DNA of 64,000 nt from Streptomyces sp. CBMA291 (GCF_014596525.1 NZ_MSJP01000104.1:1-64000); one strand, 5' to 3'. Counted from the first letter of the stretch, positions 48,322 through 58,164 are shown. The notes: generated from the letters alone by a model not told the origin. Program-made: numbers and translations.

Positions 48322-48518
48322 TGGCGTTCGGCCGGCTCGGCTGTCGACAGGCGGACCAAGGGGTCGCCGACCGCTTGGTCGAATGGGCCGCCCTCCTCGG
48401 CCATGACCTGGAAACCGCCCGCAAGGCCCCGGGCCAGAGCGGATTCCAGGTCGGCCGGCGCGAGGGCGGGCATGCCCCGGTGACTCCGGGCACGCCCGCC
48501 TTCGCTGCGGTGCGCTCC

Positions 48519-51485
48519 TTACAGGCGGAAGGGGTTGCCTCCCTGGCCCGCGAGGACGTACCAAGCGGTGGCGCCGGTGTGGAGGGAGGCGTAGTAGATG
48601 TCACCCTCGCCGGTGGTGAGGCCGTCGCTGGAGGAGGCGACGATGCCGTAACCGTCGGCGTTGGGGACCGCCCCTCCCTGGGCGTCCTGCAAGGTCTTCT
48701 GGAGAACTGCCGCCTTCACGTCGTCACCCGGTGCGCGGCGGGCGTGGTAGGCGGCGAGCAGGTGGGCCGTGCCTTCGAGCCAGACCTTGCTGGTGTCGGC
48801 CTTGGCGAAGCTGACCCCCATGAGACCGTTGTCGGTGGCGGCGAGGTTGGTGGCAGCCCAGTCGACCGACGCGGAGAAGCGGGGGTCGAGGGTGGCCAGG
48901 TAGCTCCAGGTCTGGATGTCCTCGGGGACGCTGTCACGGTTCTGGGTGACACCGTCGTTGCCGGTGCCGGTCCACAGCCGGCCGTCGTCCGCCTGCATGC
49001 CGCGCACGAAGGCGAAGGCGTTCTCGGAACGCTGGGCCCAGGTCTGGTCACCGGTCAGTTTCGCCAGCATCGCGAAGAACGCGCCGACGTCGATGTTGTG
49101 CTCGGTCGCCTTCCATTCCTTGCGGACCATGGCCGTGCCGTTGCCGGAGGAGTCGGAGTAGCCGCCGGTGTAGCCGCCGAGCCCCCGGCTGTCTGCGGCG
49201 TTGTCCTGGATCCAGTCGGCGGCCCTGAGCGCCCCGTTGAGGAACCGCTGGTCACCGGTGACCGAGTACAGGCGCGCGAAAGCCATGCCGGACCAGGCCA
49301 TGTTGCCGGTGTAGACCGACCAGCTTCCGATGTAGGGGGTGCCGACGGGGTAGTCGCGGCCGAGCGTGGTCACGAACGGGTCGGTCAGGTAGGACGCCCG
49401 GATCCGGCCGTCGTTCTGCGGGTCGTGGTCCTGGGCGTACAGCAGGCTGTTGCCGAGCCTGACGGCCCGTCCGACGTCACGGAATCGTCCCTGCAACTCC
49501 GCCGCGATGATCACTGAGTTGTCGTAGGTGAAGGACGCCTGGTAGCCGTTGGGGCCGTACTCCGGGCCGGGCCCGAAGTGTCCCCCGGTGTAGCTCTGCG
49601 GCACACCGAGGTCGTTCACCACGTTCTTGTCCATGGCCTGTTGAAGGAAGCCCACGGCCATGAGAGTCGACCCGGGGGGAGCATCGGCGACCTGCGACGA
49701 ATCGCAGGCGCCGAGCGCTTGGAGATTCACGCAGGAAGCGGCGTTCTCCACCTTCCACTGCTGCTCGCCGAGTCCGGAGCAGGGCACGACTCGCAGCCGG
49801 GAATTCGAGTCCTCCTCCGAGAGCGTCAGGCACCCCCGGCGCATGAGTGCCGGATGGATGTCCGTGGGTCTCGGGTCGAGCACGTGGCTGATCCAGAAAT
49901 GCCCCTGGCCATCGGTGTGGAACTGCCAGCTCGCCGCATACGGGTCGCTTTCGACGGGCCCCACATCACGTAGGTGGACCGTCCCGGTGACCGGATCGGC
50001 GATCAGGGCGGCACCACTCGGAGACCTCAGCTGCCAGCCACCGACCGTGTCCCTGGCGGGAGTCCAGGTCTGGGCCGTGGCAAAGGTCTGCCCAGGCCCA
50101 GGCGCCAGGGGCACCTCGTGGAACGCCGGGAGATCACCCGCGGGGATCAGCGTCCCCTGCGAGGTGAGAAAGCGGCGGCCCTCCACCGGCCACGGTCCAC
50201 GAGCGCTCAGCGCGGCGCTGCCACCGTTCGCGACCGTCGGATCGACCGCGGCACCGAGGGAGTACTTCGCGTCCTCATCCGGGGACACCGACATCTCCGT
50301 GGCCGGTCGTCCTCCCGGGTTCGTGCACTTGAACCTCCACGCCGCCGCCCCGAAGCCCTGCGCCAGGTTTGCGGCCATCGCCGTCAGACACGCGCCCAGG
50401 GCCTGATGCCCGTACGCGTTGGGATGGATCGCCTCCTGCTGCGCACCCAGGGGACCGATTTCGGAGAAGCGGTCGGGGACCCATCGGATCCACTCGGCAC
50501 GGTTGCTGGCCACTCCTCCCGCCGTTGTCGCCAGGTCGGCGAACTTGCTACAGAGTTCATGCCCTGCGAAAGCGTCGGTCAGGTCCAGGAACCTGACCCC
50601 GCCGATATCGTCTGCCGCCGTCTTCAGGCGTTCGGTGAGGTCTTTCATCAGGTTGTTGGCTGCCCATGTGGCGTCAGCGTCCTTGAAGGGGCAGCCTCTG
50701 CTGGTCCGGCTATCCGGCGTGAAGTCCCCTATTTCCTCCGGGAGGGGGCGAGGATACGATTGCAGGACCAGGTTGTAGTCCCAGGGCTGGTATCCTGCAT
50801 CCCTCATCTTGACCTTGATCGCCTTGAGGACACCGTAGACCTTGGTTCGGATATACACATTGGCCGCAGCGAAATTCTTCTGCTGTTCTTCGTTGCAAGT
50901 TCCCCCGAAGGGGATCGTGTACGCCTTGATGCAGGCCTTGATGATATCGGCGAAACCGACGTCATTTCCGCCGACCGAGACGACTATCATCTTGACCCGG
51001 TTCGTTCGGGCGACATAGTCGAGCTGCGACAGCTGCGAAGGCTGACTTTTTTCGACCCACTGGTTCTCGAACTGGACGGTCTTGGCTCCCGAGCAGGCGA
51101 GGTTGAACTTCCTTACGTCCGCCTCGCCAGGCAGGCTGGCCTGTGTGATCTCGGCCTCGTTCGACCTGTCGCATTTATTGCCACCGGCTTCGTAGGACGT
51201 ATCCTCGTCCAGTCCTAGATAGTTTTTCCCCCGGTAGATTCCGGTTCCCTTGTCGGTGGACGCCCTGGCTTCTCCGTCTCCATTCCCTTTCCACCGTCCA
51301 CCCTCACCGGAGATGTAGCTGTCGCCCATCGAGACGATGGCAGCGGGAAGATTCTGGTCGTTCGGGCTTGCCTGGGCAGGAGCGATGGACGCAATTCCCC
51401 CTGCGGCCACCACGGCTACCGAGAGAAGAGCGGCGACGGCCTTTCGCCATCGCCCATAATCGGGCGGAAAAAATGTTGTACGCAT
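48519..51485 (-). CDS. secreted SGNH hydrolase fused to a lectin-like and an alpha-barrel glycosidase-like region
   Basis: 988 residues; ATG at 51485 with AAAGG ten bases upstream (a GTG at 51503 is in frame). Signal peptide: AVAALLSVAVVAAGGIASIA. Residues about 48-385 are an SGNH/GDSL esterase: nucleophile Ser56 in SMGDSYISGEGG, block III VSVGGNDVGFADII, and the late EAIHPNAYGHQALG with the catalytic His. About 510-620 resembles a ricin-type module (SWQFHTDGQGHFWISHV, CLTLSEEDSNSRLRVVPC). About 650-988 is a helical-barrel region (YDNSVIIAAELQ, NMAWSGMAFARLYSVTGDQRF, EHNIDVGAFFAMLAKLTGDQ) like a six-hairpin glycosidase. The fusion suggests combined de-esterification and cleavage of an extracellular glycan. 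The 5' half is lower in GC than its neighbours, suggesting transfer. Confidence 0.8.
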   Translation of the reverse strand: MRTTFFPPDYGRWRKAVAALLSVAVVAAGGIASIAPAQASPNDQNLPAAIVSMGDSYISGEGGRWKGNGDGEARASTDKGTGIYRGKNYLGLDEDTSYEAGGNKCDRSNEAEITQASLPGEADVRKFNLACSGAKTVQFENQWVEKSQPSQLSQLDYVARTNRVKMIVVSVGGNDVGFADIIKACIKAYTIPFGGTCNEEQQKNFAAANVYIRTKVYGVLKAIKVKMRDAGYQPWDYNLVLQSYPRPLPEEIGDFTPDSRTSRGCPFKDADATWAANNLMKDLTERLKTAADDIGGVRFLDLTDAFAGHELCSKFADLATTAGGVASNRAEWIRWVPDRFSEIGPLGAQQEAIHPNAYGHQALGACLTAMAANLAQGFGAAAWRFKCTNPGGRPATEMSVSPDEDAKYSLGAAVDPTVANGGSAALSARGPWPVEGRRFLTSQGTLIPAGDLPAFHEVPLAPGPGQTFATAQTWTPARDTVGGWQLRSPSGAALIADPVTGTVHLRDVGPVESDPYAASWQFHTDGQGHFWISHVLDPRPTDIHPALMRRGCLTLSEEDSNSRLRVVPCSGLGEQQWKVENAASCVNLQALGACDSSQVADAPPGSTLMAVGFLQQAMDKNVVNDLGVPQSYTGGHFGPGPEYGPNGYQASFTYDNSVIIAAELQGRFRDVGRAVRLGNSLLYAQDHDPQNDGRIRASYLTDPFVTTLGRDYPVGTPYIGSWSVYTGNMAWSGMAFARLYSVTGDQRFLNGALRAADWIQDNAADSRGLGGYTGGYSDSSGNGTAMVRKEWKATEHNIDVGAFFAMLAKLTGDQTWAQRSENAFAFVRGMQADDGRLWTGTGNDGVTQNRDSVPEDIQTWSYLATLDPRFSASVDWAATNLAATDNGLMGVSFAKADTSKVWLEGTAHLLAAYHARRAPGDDVKAAVLQKTLQDAQGGAVPNADGYGIVASSSDGLTTGEGDIYYASLHTGATAWYVLAGQGGNPFRL

Positions 51486-52516
51486 AAACTCTGAACCTTT
51501 CACGCCGGGCCATGAGGCGGTTCCTCGCGACCTGAAACGGCCTCAGATTAGATGGCGCCGTGCCGGTTCTGTGGACTCGATGCGAAGACTGCGCATTTTC
51601 TGGGAACTTCTGCCTTTTCGGACACGGCACACGTGCCCGTTCGAACACGTCCGCCACCCCCCGGCCGCCACAGCGGACCGGCATCCGGGCGACCTGGTAC
51701 GCCGGGGTCACCCGGACGGTCCAGCCCGACTCCCGCGTAGCCGCTGCCGCTCGGCGTCTACGACCAGCGCCTCCGTTCCGGCGCTGCCCGGAGTTCCCAC
51801 CGGCCGGACCGGCTGCGGACCGCTGTCAGCCGAACGCCCACCCGATGAGGCGGGTCCTTCGGTCAGGAGCTGCTCGTCCGGGACCCGGCCCCAGCAGCCG
51901 GTTGGTGTAGACGACCCGTAGCCAAGGGTGCCGTGGTCCGAGCGGTGGAAATGGGCCTCCCAGACCACAACGTCTTCCGGGGCTTCTGCCAGGCTGTCAG
52001 CGCGGGGCGTTGGGGCGGGCCTGCGAGCCCGGCTTCGTGGTGACGGAGATGTCGCTGGTCACCCGGTGGAGATGCCCGGTGGCATCCTCGGCTCGGGCGA
52101 GACGCTTCGGCTGGAGTTCGCCGACGGGGTGTTGCGGGCGGTGTGGGAGGAGGGTGACACGCAGAAGCTGACCTTCACTGGAACGGCTGTCACTTCCCTG
52201 GCTCAAACCCGCGTTTGCGCCGTACGCCCGTCAACCGATGCGATCACCTCCCCGCAGAGGCGGGGAGCGATCTTCCGGCCTGCACTTTTATCCCACATCG
52301 GGGTGCTCGTTAAGTACGACTCGGCCGCGTAATCCCCCCACGAGGCCCGGTGGTCTGCGGCTTGTACGAGCGGGCCGGGCGCCCGCGCTTCCGCCTGGCC
52401 TCGCGGGCGCACGTTCCGGTATCCGTACGCGGATGGCTTCCGCACGCCCCTTGGATGCGTCGTCGCGCCGGACGTGTGGCATTGGCGGCGCAACACTATG
52501 CCGGAAGCCTGAGGGC
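51486..52516. other. 1-kb gene-poor region with decayed fragments
   Basis: No frame is convincing. A minus-strand stretch about 51840-51965 (WEAHFHRSDHGTLGYGSSTP) and a plus-strand stretch about 52060-52190 (GETLRLEFADGVLRAVWEEG) read like pieces of former proteins. A strong hairpin lies at 52248-52267. Composition varies sharply across it. Confidence 0.45.
52248..52267. other. strong hairpin resembling a single type I-E CRISPR repeat
   Basis: CTCCCCGC (52248-52255), loop AGAG, GCGGGGAG (52260-52267), flanked by GATC on both sides. Actinobacterial I-E repeats have a similar GC-rich stem followed by a purine-rich end, but only one copy exists and no cas gene is near. It could equally be a terminator or decayed repeat. 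Confidence 0.35.
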
Positions 52517-52960
52517 ATGGTGAGATCACAGGGCGCATCGAAGGTAAGAATCCACACGCGGAAAGTCGGCGCAGCCATGACCGCAGTCGCGGCGGCTGTC
52601 TCGGGGATGGTCTTGGCAGGGGCACCTGCCGCCGCCGCCGGTTCCATCTCGATCGAGGTCGGGGCGAGCTATTACAAAGGAACGCCCACCTGGTCGAACC
52701 GGTCGGTCTCCATCGACGGATCGTTCAAGGCCACCGGGTGCCGGCGGGTCTACGCTCGGGCGTGGGCGGGCACCAGCTCACTGGACTTCAAGAGCACCAG
52801 CACCTGGTGCAACAGATCCGGGGCTGCGGACTTCGCCCTCTCCGCGAACGTCGCCGGCGGGTCCGACTACATCTGGGTCTACATGACCGACGAGAACCAG
52901 AACTTCCTCGAAGGCCAGACCTGCTACCGCTCCGGCTCCTGCGTCGACGGCCTGCACTAG
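52517..52960 (+). CDS. small secreted cysteine-containing protein
   Basis: 147 residues from the ATG at 52517, with GAGGG just upstream. A signal peptide with KVRIHTRKVGAAMTAVAAAV and a cleavage site near APAAAAG leads to a mature chain of about 103 residues with four cysteines (CRR, CNR, CYR, SCVD), probably two disulfides. The mature part is rich in Ser, Thr, Trp and Tyr (YYKGTPTWSNRSVSIDGSF), suggesting a beta-sandwich. I do not recognise the family; small exported proteins of this kind are common in Streptomyces. Confidence 0.75.
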   Translation: MVRSQGASKVRIHTRKVGAAMTAVAAAVSGMVLAGAPAAAAGSISIEVGASYYKGTPTWSNRSVSIDGSFKATGCRRVYARAWAGTSSLDFKSTSTWCNRSGAADFALSANVAGGSDYIWVYMTDENQNFLEGQTCYRSGSCVDGLH

Positions 52961-53184
52961 GGCCTCGGAGGAGCAGAAGCGCCGCGTGGCCGAGGCCGCG
53001 AATTGTCCGGGGAACTCGGCTCTCTGCCGGACGCTCGCGACAGGCAGAGAGCCGATGCGGCCCCGGCGGGCCCGCATCGCCCGGAACCACACACCCATTC
53101 AGCCCTGTCCCCCGTTGCTCGGGCTCGGCGGCCCTGCGATCCGGCCCCGCAATGGGGCCTCTGATGGGTGGTGGGCATCGGGCG

Positions 53185-56100
53185 TCATGCGGGGCAGACA
53201 GGCCTGACCTCCTGATCGGGGAAGTATCGCGCCTTCTCTTCATCGGTGAGGTCGCGCGAAACGGCCTTGCAGATGACGTCGGTCGCGGCGTCCAGCGCGA
53301 CATAGGGCCACAACCGCGCGGTGTTGTCTGCGCTGGCGCTGGCGAGAGTACGGTCGTCGGGGCCGAACACCACCGACCTCACAGCGCTGGTGTGGCCGGT
53401 GAAGGTCCTGATCGGGGTGCCCGTGGCCACATCCCACAGGCGGACGGTGCTGTCTTCACCGCCGGTGGCGAGGGTGTGGCCATCGCGGCTGAACGCCACC
53501 GACCACACGGCGCTGGTGTGACCGGTGAGAGTGGTGGTGGTTTTTCCCGTGGCCGTGTCCCACAGGCGGGCGGTCTTGTCCGCGCTGGTGGTGGCGAGGG
53601 TGCGGCCATCGCGACTGAACACCGCCGAGAGTACGCCAAGGGTGTGGCCTGTGAAGGTCTTGATGGGGGTGCCGCTGGCCACATCCCACAGACGGGCAGT
53701 GCCGTCTTCGCTGGCAGTGGCGAGGGTACCGCCGTCCGAGCTGAACACCACTGACCACACGGCACCGGTGTGACCGGTGAAGGTCCTGATGGGGGTGCCG
53801 CTGGCCACATCCCACAGACGGGCGGCGCTGTCTTCACCGCCGGTGACAAGAGTGCGGCCGTCCGGGCTCAACGCCACTGAGAACATGCCGTCTTCCGCAT
53901 AGCCGGCGAAGGTCCTGATGGGGGTGCCGCTGGCCACGTCCCACAGGCGGGCGGTGCCGTCCGTACTGGCAGTGGCGAGGGTGCGGCCATCGCGGCTGAG
54001 CACCACCGACCTCACGGCGCTGGTGTGACCGGTGAAGGTCCTGATGGGGGTGCCCGTGGTCGCGTTCCACAGGCGGACGGTGCGGTCTGCGCCAGCGGTG
54101 GCGAGAGTGCGGCCATCGCGGCTGAACACCGCCGAGAGTAAGCCGAAGGTGTGGCCGGTGAAGGTCCTGATGGGAGTGCCGCTGGTCGCGTTCCACAGGC
54201 GGACGGTGTGGTCTGCGCCAGCGGTGGCGAGAGTGCGGCCATCGGGGCTGAACGTCGCCGATCTCAGGGCATCGGTGTGGCCGGTAAAGGTGGTGAGGAG
54301 CTTGCCTGTGGTCACGTCCCACAGGCGGGCGGTCTTGTCGTCGCCGGCGGTGGCGAGAGTGCGGCCATCGCGGCTGAATGCCACCGACCACACGGAGCCG
54401 GTGTGACCGGTGAGAGTGGTGAGGAGCTTGCCTGTGGTCGCACCCCACAGGCGGGCGGTGCCGTCCGTGCCGGCGGTGGCGAGGGTGCGGCCGTCGCGGC
54501 TGAGCGCCACCGACATCACGGCGCCGGTGTGGCCGGTGAAGGTCCTGATGGGGGTGCCGCTGGCCACGTCCCACAGACGGGCGGTCTTGTCTTCACCACC
54601 GGTGGCGAGAGTGCGGCCATCGCGGCTGAACACCACCGACGTCACGGAGCCGGTGTGGCCGGTGAAGGTCCTGATGGGAGTACCGGTAGCTGCGTCCCAC
54701 AGACGGACGGTGGAGTCACCGCCGGCGGTGGCGAGCGTGCGGCTATCGCGGCTGACCGCCACCGACTCCACGGGAGCGGTGTGGCCGGTGAAGGTGGTGA
54801 GGAGTTTGCCTGTGGCCACGTCCCACAGGAGGGCGGTGTTGTCCTGGCTGGTGGCGGCAAGAGTGCGGCTGTCGGGGCTGAACACCACCGAGAGTATGGC
54901 GCTGGTGTGGCCGGTGAAGGTCCTGATCGGGGTGCCGCTGGCCACGTCCCATAGGCGGGCGGTGCCGTCCGGGCCGGTGGTGGCGAGGTTGCGGCCGTCT
55001 GGGCTGAACACGACCGACCACATGTGGTCGGTGTAGCCGCCGAGGCGGTGGGCCAGGGGCCGGTTCGCATGGGAGCTGAGGCTGGTCACGGCTTCAGTGG
55101 TGGGGCTGGTGCGGTAGGCACTGACCGCGAGGAGGGCGGCGAGTTCAGGATTGACGTCGAGCAGGGAAACGGACTGGGCGGCGAGTTGCCGGGACTGTGC
55201 GACCCGTTGGGCGGCCTCTGCGGTCTGCTGGGCGGTGATCGCGGTCTGACGTTGCCAGAAGGCCATGCCTGCGGCGATCAGGGCGAGGGCGAGGGTAGTG
55301 GCCAGGATGGTGTTGAGGCGACGGCTCCGGCGGGCAGCGGTCTGCTGGCGGTGGCGTCCGGCCTTCAGGAAGTCGTCGAGGCCGGTGGGCAGTCGGCGGC
55401 GGTCCGACCAGTCGGTGCCTTCGGCGAGGACCGTTCCGGAGGGCAGGTCCTGGGGATCGCGCCGCTTCTGCCAGCGGGTGTACTGGTCGCGGGCACGGTT
55501 GAGCCAGTCGTGGAAGCGGGCATCCTGCTCGACCCAGTCGCGCAGGGCGTTCCAGTCGCGGATGAGGGCATCGTGGACCAGTTCGGCCACCGCCGTCCCG
55601 TCCGCGTCGTCGTGGAGCCGGTGGGTGGTGACGATGCGGTGTCGGGAGAGCACGGCCAGGACTTCGTCCACGGCCTGCGGCGCGTCGGGCGTGGCGTCGT
55701 CGTAGGCCAGTTCGCGCAGTTCGCCGAGCGGGAGCTGCTGGCGCGCCGCCGGGATGTTCAGGGAATCGTCGGCGGGGCGGACGAGGGCGGTGAGGATCCT
55801 GCGGGCGATGTCCCGCTGCCGGGGGTCGAGTTCGCTCAGGGCTGTGCCGCACCAGTCGGTAAGGGCGCCGGTGACGGCTCCGATGCGGCGGTAGGCGTCA
55901 CCGGTGAGTCGGCCGTCGTACTCCAGACGGCGTTCCCACAGTCGGGTGAGGGCGACTTCGAGCAGGGGCAGCACCGTGACGGGCGCGCCGCCGGTGCCGT
56001 CGGCGCGGGGGTTCAGCTCCAGGACGTCGGCGATGATCTGCTCCGCGAGGCCCGGCTCGAAGGCCGTGTCCAGGTCGCGGGCGGGGCCGGTGACGATCGC

Positions 56101-57354
56101 GTCCAGGTCCGCGGCGCTCAGGGTGGCGGGGACGTTGAGGACGCCCCTCGCCCGCAGCGCGGCGTCCAGCAAGTCCGGGGCGAGCGCGGACAGACGGGAG
56201 TAGAAGTCGTCGCGCATCACGAGGACCACACTGAGCGGGGCGTCGGAGCGGATCGCGGCGGTGATCCGGGCAAGCGCCTGGAGAGCCTCGGGGCCTTCGG
56301 AAGGGGCGAGGAGTTCCTCGAACTGGTCGACGATCAGCACGACACGGGACTCAGGCGGTGCATCGGCCGCCCCGTCGGCGGCATCCGCATCGTGGGTGGC
56401 GTCCACCCCGGCGTCCCCGGGCTCGGGGCCGGGCAGGCCCGCGCGGGTGAGGGCGCCCGGCAGGTCTGGGCCCGGCCGCGTGAGCACCTGCCGCCAGCGG
56501 TCGCTGCCCGGCAGTCGCCCCGCCGTCAGCGCGGGCAGTACCCCCGCCTGGACCAGCGAGGACTTCCCCGAGCCGGACGGGCCGAGGAGCAGCACCACCC
56601 GCCGCCCGCCCGCGAGTCCCGCCACGACCTGGCGCACGGCTTCCTCGCGGCCCCGGTACCAGGGGGCGTGCTCGGCCGTGAACGGTTCCAGCGCCCGGTA
56701 CGGCGACAGGTCCTTCTCGTCCAGTGCCGGCCGCACCTCGCGCAGGACAGCGGTGGGGGTGACGTAGGCGATGGCCTGGCCCCGGTCGTGGCCGTCGGGG
56801 GCAGTGATCGCGGTGAGCATCCCCACCACCAGACCGGTCGTCTCGTCCAGGACCGGTCCGCCGCTGAAGCCCTGGGTGAGGTCGTTGGCACCGGTCAGTT
56901 GCAGCAGCTCACCCGTACTGTCGGCCGCAGGCAGGAGTCCACCGGCCGTGGCGAACCCCAAGTGCCCGCCCGGCGGCGCCTGCTGGGGGAAACCGAAGGA
57001 GCGGACCCGGTGCCCTCGGGCGCCCGCCGCCGAACCCAGCGGCAGTGGCTCCACACCAACCTGGCGCTCCAGGCGCACCAGCGCGACGTCCTGCTCGTAC
57101 GGCTCGCGCCACGTCTCCTCCAGCACCCGCCCGGTGACCACCGGAGCGCCGGGCGCGTGCGGGAAGGCCAGCATCACCACCGAATCGGGCCCGTAGCCGC
57201 CGTCCACCAGGACGTGCGCGCACGTCACCACGAGGCCGCCGTCGACCAGGAATCCTGCCCCCACCACCTGCCCGGCCCCGTCGCGGACCTGCGCGACGGC
57301 CGCCGGCAGGCCGTCCGCCGCACCGGCCCGCGTCGCCTCCCGTCCGACCGTCAT
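53185..57354 (-). CDS. trypsin-like protease / STAND NTPase / 14-repeat WD40 protein
   Basis: 1389 residues from the ATG at 57354, four bases after the trypco gene stop. Residues about 15-205 are a trypsin-type protease with His47 (TCAHVL), Asp89 (QDVALVRL) and Ser164 (QGFSGGPV). Walker A GPSGSGKS is at 258-265 and a Walker B-like VLIVDQFEELL near 325, forming a STAND NTPase with a winged-helix region after it. A membrane helix (ILATTLALALIAAGMAFW) lies near 720-737, then 14 WD40 repeats of 42 residues, two seven-bladed propellers. Such proteins act as sensors that oligomerise on ligand binding and switch on the effector, here proteolysis. A role in conflict or programmed cell death is likely. 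Confidence 0.93.
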   Translation of the reverse strand: MTVGREATRAGAADGLPAAVAQVRDGAGQVVGAGFLVDGGLVVTCAHVLVDGGYGPDSVVMLAFPHAPGAPVVTGRVLEETWREPYEQDVALVRLERQVGVEPLPLGSAAGARGHRVRSFGFPQQAPPGGHLGFATAGGLLPAADSTGELLQLTGANDLTQGFSGGPVLDETTGLVVGMLTAITAPDGHDRGQAIAYVTPTAVLREVRPALDEKDLSPYRALEPFTAEHAPWYRGREEAVRQVVAGLAGGRRVVLLLGPSGSGKSSLVQAGVLPALTAGRLPGSDRWRQVLTRPGPDLPGALTRAGLPGPEPGDAGVDATHDADAADGAADAPPESRVVLIVDQFEELLAPSEGPEALQALARITAAIRSDAPLSVVLVMRDDFYSRLSALAPDLLDAALRARGVLNVPATLSAADLDAIVTGPARDLDTAFEPGLAEQIIADVLELNPRADGTGGAPVTVLPLLEVALTRLWERRLEYDGRLTGDAYRRIGAVTGALTDWCGTALSELDPRQRDIARRILTALVRPADDSLNIPAARQQLPLGELRELAYDDATPDAPQAVDEVLAVLSRHRIVTTHRLHDDADGTAVAELVHDALIRDWNALRDWVEQDARFHDWLNRARDQYTRWQKRRDPQDLPSGTVLAEGTDWSDRRRLPTGLDDFLKAGRHRQQTAARRSRRLNTILATTLALALIAAGMAFWQRQTAITAQQTAEAAQRVAQSRQLAAQSVSLLDVNPELAALLAVSAYRTSPTTEAVTSLSSHANRPLAHRLGGYTDHMWSVVFSPDGRNLATTGPDGTARLWDVASGTPIRTFTGHTSAILSVVFSPDSRTLAATSQDNTALLWDVATGKLLTTFTGHTAPVESVAVSRDSRTLATAGGDSTVRLWDAATGTPIRTFTGHTGSVTSVVFSRDGRTLATGGEDKTARLWDVASGTPIRTFTGHTGAVMSVALSRDGRTLATAGTDGTARLWGATTGKLLTTLTGHTGSVWSVAFSRDGRTLATAGDDKTARLWDVTTGKLLTTFTGHTDALRSATFSPDGRTLATAGADHTVRLWNATSGTPIRTFTGHTFGLLSAVFSRDGRTLATAGADRTVRLWNATTGTPIRTFTGHTSAVRSVVLSRDGRTLATASTDGTARLWDVASGTPIRTFAGYAEDGMFSVALSPDGRTLVTGGEDSAARLWDVASGTPIRTFTGHTGAVWSVVFSSDGGTLATASEDGTARLWDVASGTPIKTFTGHTLGVLSAVFSRDGRTLATTSADKTARLWDTATGKTTTTLTGHTSAVWSVAFSRDGHTLATGGEDSTVRLWDVATGTPIRTFTGHTSAVRSVVFGPDDRTLASASADNTARLWPYVALDAATDVICKAVSRDLTDEEKARYFPDQEVRPVCPA
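53290..55050. repeat. 14 tandem near-identical 126-bp WD40-coding repeats
   Basis: Each unit encodes one blade with the pattern TFTGHTxxVxSVxFSRDGRTLATxxxDxTARLWDVASGTPIR. Some units are nearly identical at the DNA level, implying recent duplication or gene conversion and making the region prone to length change and misassembly. Confidence 0.85.
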
Positions 57355-57358
57355 CCCG

Positions 57359-57757
57359 TCAGGCCTCCGGATCGCCAGCGGCTGCGCGGACCGCGGTCTC
57401 AGGCTCGTCGTCCTCGGGAACACCGGCCGGAGCCGCGTCGCCCTCGTCCTTGCGCCACACCACGCGCACCGTCAGATGGCACTTGGCAGCGGTCTTCGTG
57501 ATCACCACCCCCGCTGCGGCAGAGAGATCGACCCCGAACTCCACCTGCACCTCGTCCGGCCCCGCCGCCCGCAGCCGGTGCAGCACCGTGCGCGCCAGGC
57601 CGGTCACCGGCTCCAGTGCCGACCCCAGACTCTCCGGAAGCTCCCGCACCACGTCACCGACCCGGCCCGCCTTCACCGGACCCACCGCGGCATCCTCCGC
57701 CTCGACGAGAATCGAACCCCCGCCCTCCAACGGCACCCGCGCCAACTGCTGACCCAT
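57359..57757 (-). CDS. trypsin-co-occurring (trypco1-type) domain protein
   Basis: 132 residues from the ATG at 57757. The central part (GGGSILVEAEDAAVGPVKAG, LESALEPVTGLARTVLHRL-like stretch, then VQVEFGVDLSAAAGVVITKT and CHLTVRVVW) matches the short beta-rich trypco domain that regularly neighbours trypsin-STAND proteins. The acidic C-terminal tail (about 110-132) is disordered. It lies directly before the protease-STAND-WD40 gene in the same operon, so it probably serves as substrate, regulator or effector of that protease. Confidence 0.85.
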   Translation of the reverse strand: MGQQLARVPLEGGGSILVEAEDAAVGPVKAGRVGDVVRELPESLGSALEPVTGLARTVLHRLRAAGPDEVQVEFGVDLSAAAGVVITKTAAKCHLTVRVVWRKDEGDAAPAGVPEDDEPETAVRAAAGDPEA

Positions 57758-58160
57758 GCCACCCCTCCCAAACGCCGCCCCATGGCGGCCAGGGCCACAC
57801 CGTAGTACTCGCATCGGTGTACAGCGAAACCGCGAACCCCCCAACAGACAGGGGTGGTTGGGCCGTTTCGACCGGCCGGTGGAAGAGCCGCACAAACACC
57901 ACGCAGCGGGAACTTGTGCGCGCAGGCGCACACCGCCCGCATCCGCGTCGCGGCCGAGAACCGCGCGAAGGACAACGCAGTCGTCCTGGAACGGCCCGGC
58001 CTCGTCAGGCCACCACGCCTTCGGTCCTGCGGCCAGGAAGCCTTCTTCGAGGGACACGTCCACGTGTGTCGGCGTACTCGCCTATGTGCAGGGCTGCGTA
58101 CGGATGAACATGCAGAGCAAGGAGACCCGTGAAGCGCGGGCGTCCTGGTTCGAGATGATG
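57758..58160. other. intergenic stretch with weak coding traces
   Basis: Frames on both strands are open but lack starts with ribosome sites. A plus-strand reading near 57930-58000 (HTARIRVAAENRAKDNAVV) may be a relic of a regulator. No RNA gene was seen. Confidence 0.4.
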
Positions 58161-58164
58161 GAGC

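Noticed and set aside
47985..49517. 510-codon plus-strand frame starting in the transposase remnant
   Set aside because: Beyond about 48321 it is antisense to the SGNH fusion gene and loses protein character.
52240..52275. CRISPR array
   Set aside because: Only one repeat-like hairpin and no spacers or cas genes.
55024..57501. 825-codon plus-strand ORF
   Set aside because: Antisense of the protease-STAND gene; Gly/Val/Arg-biased shadow.
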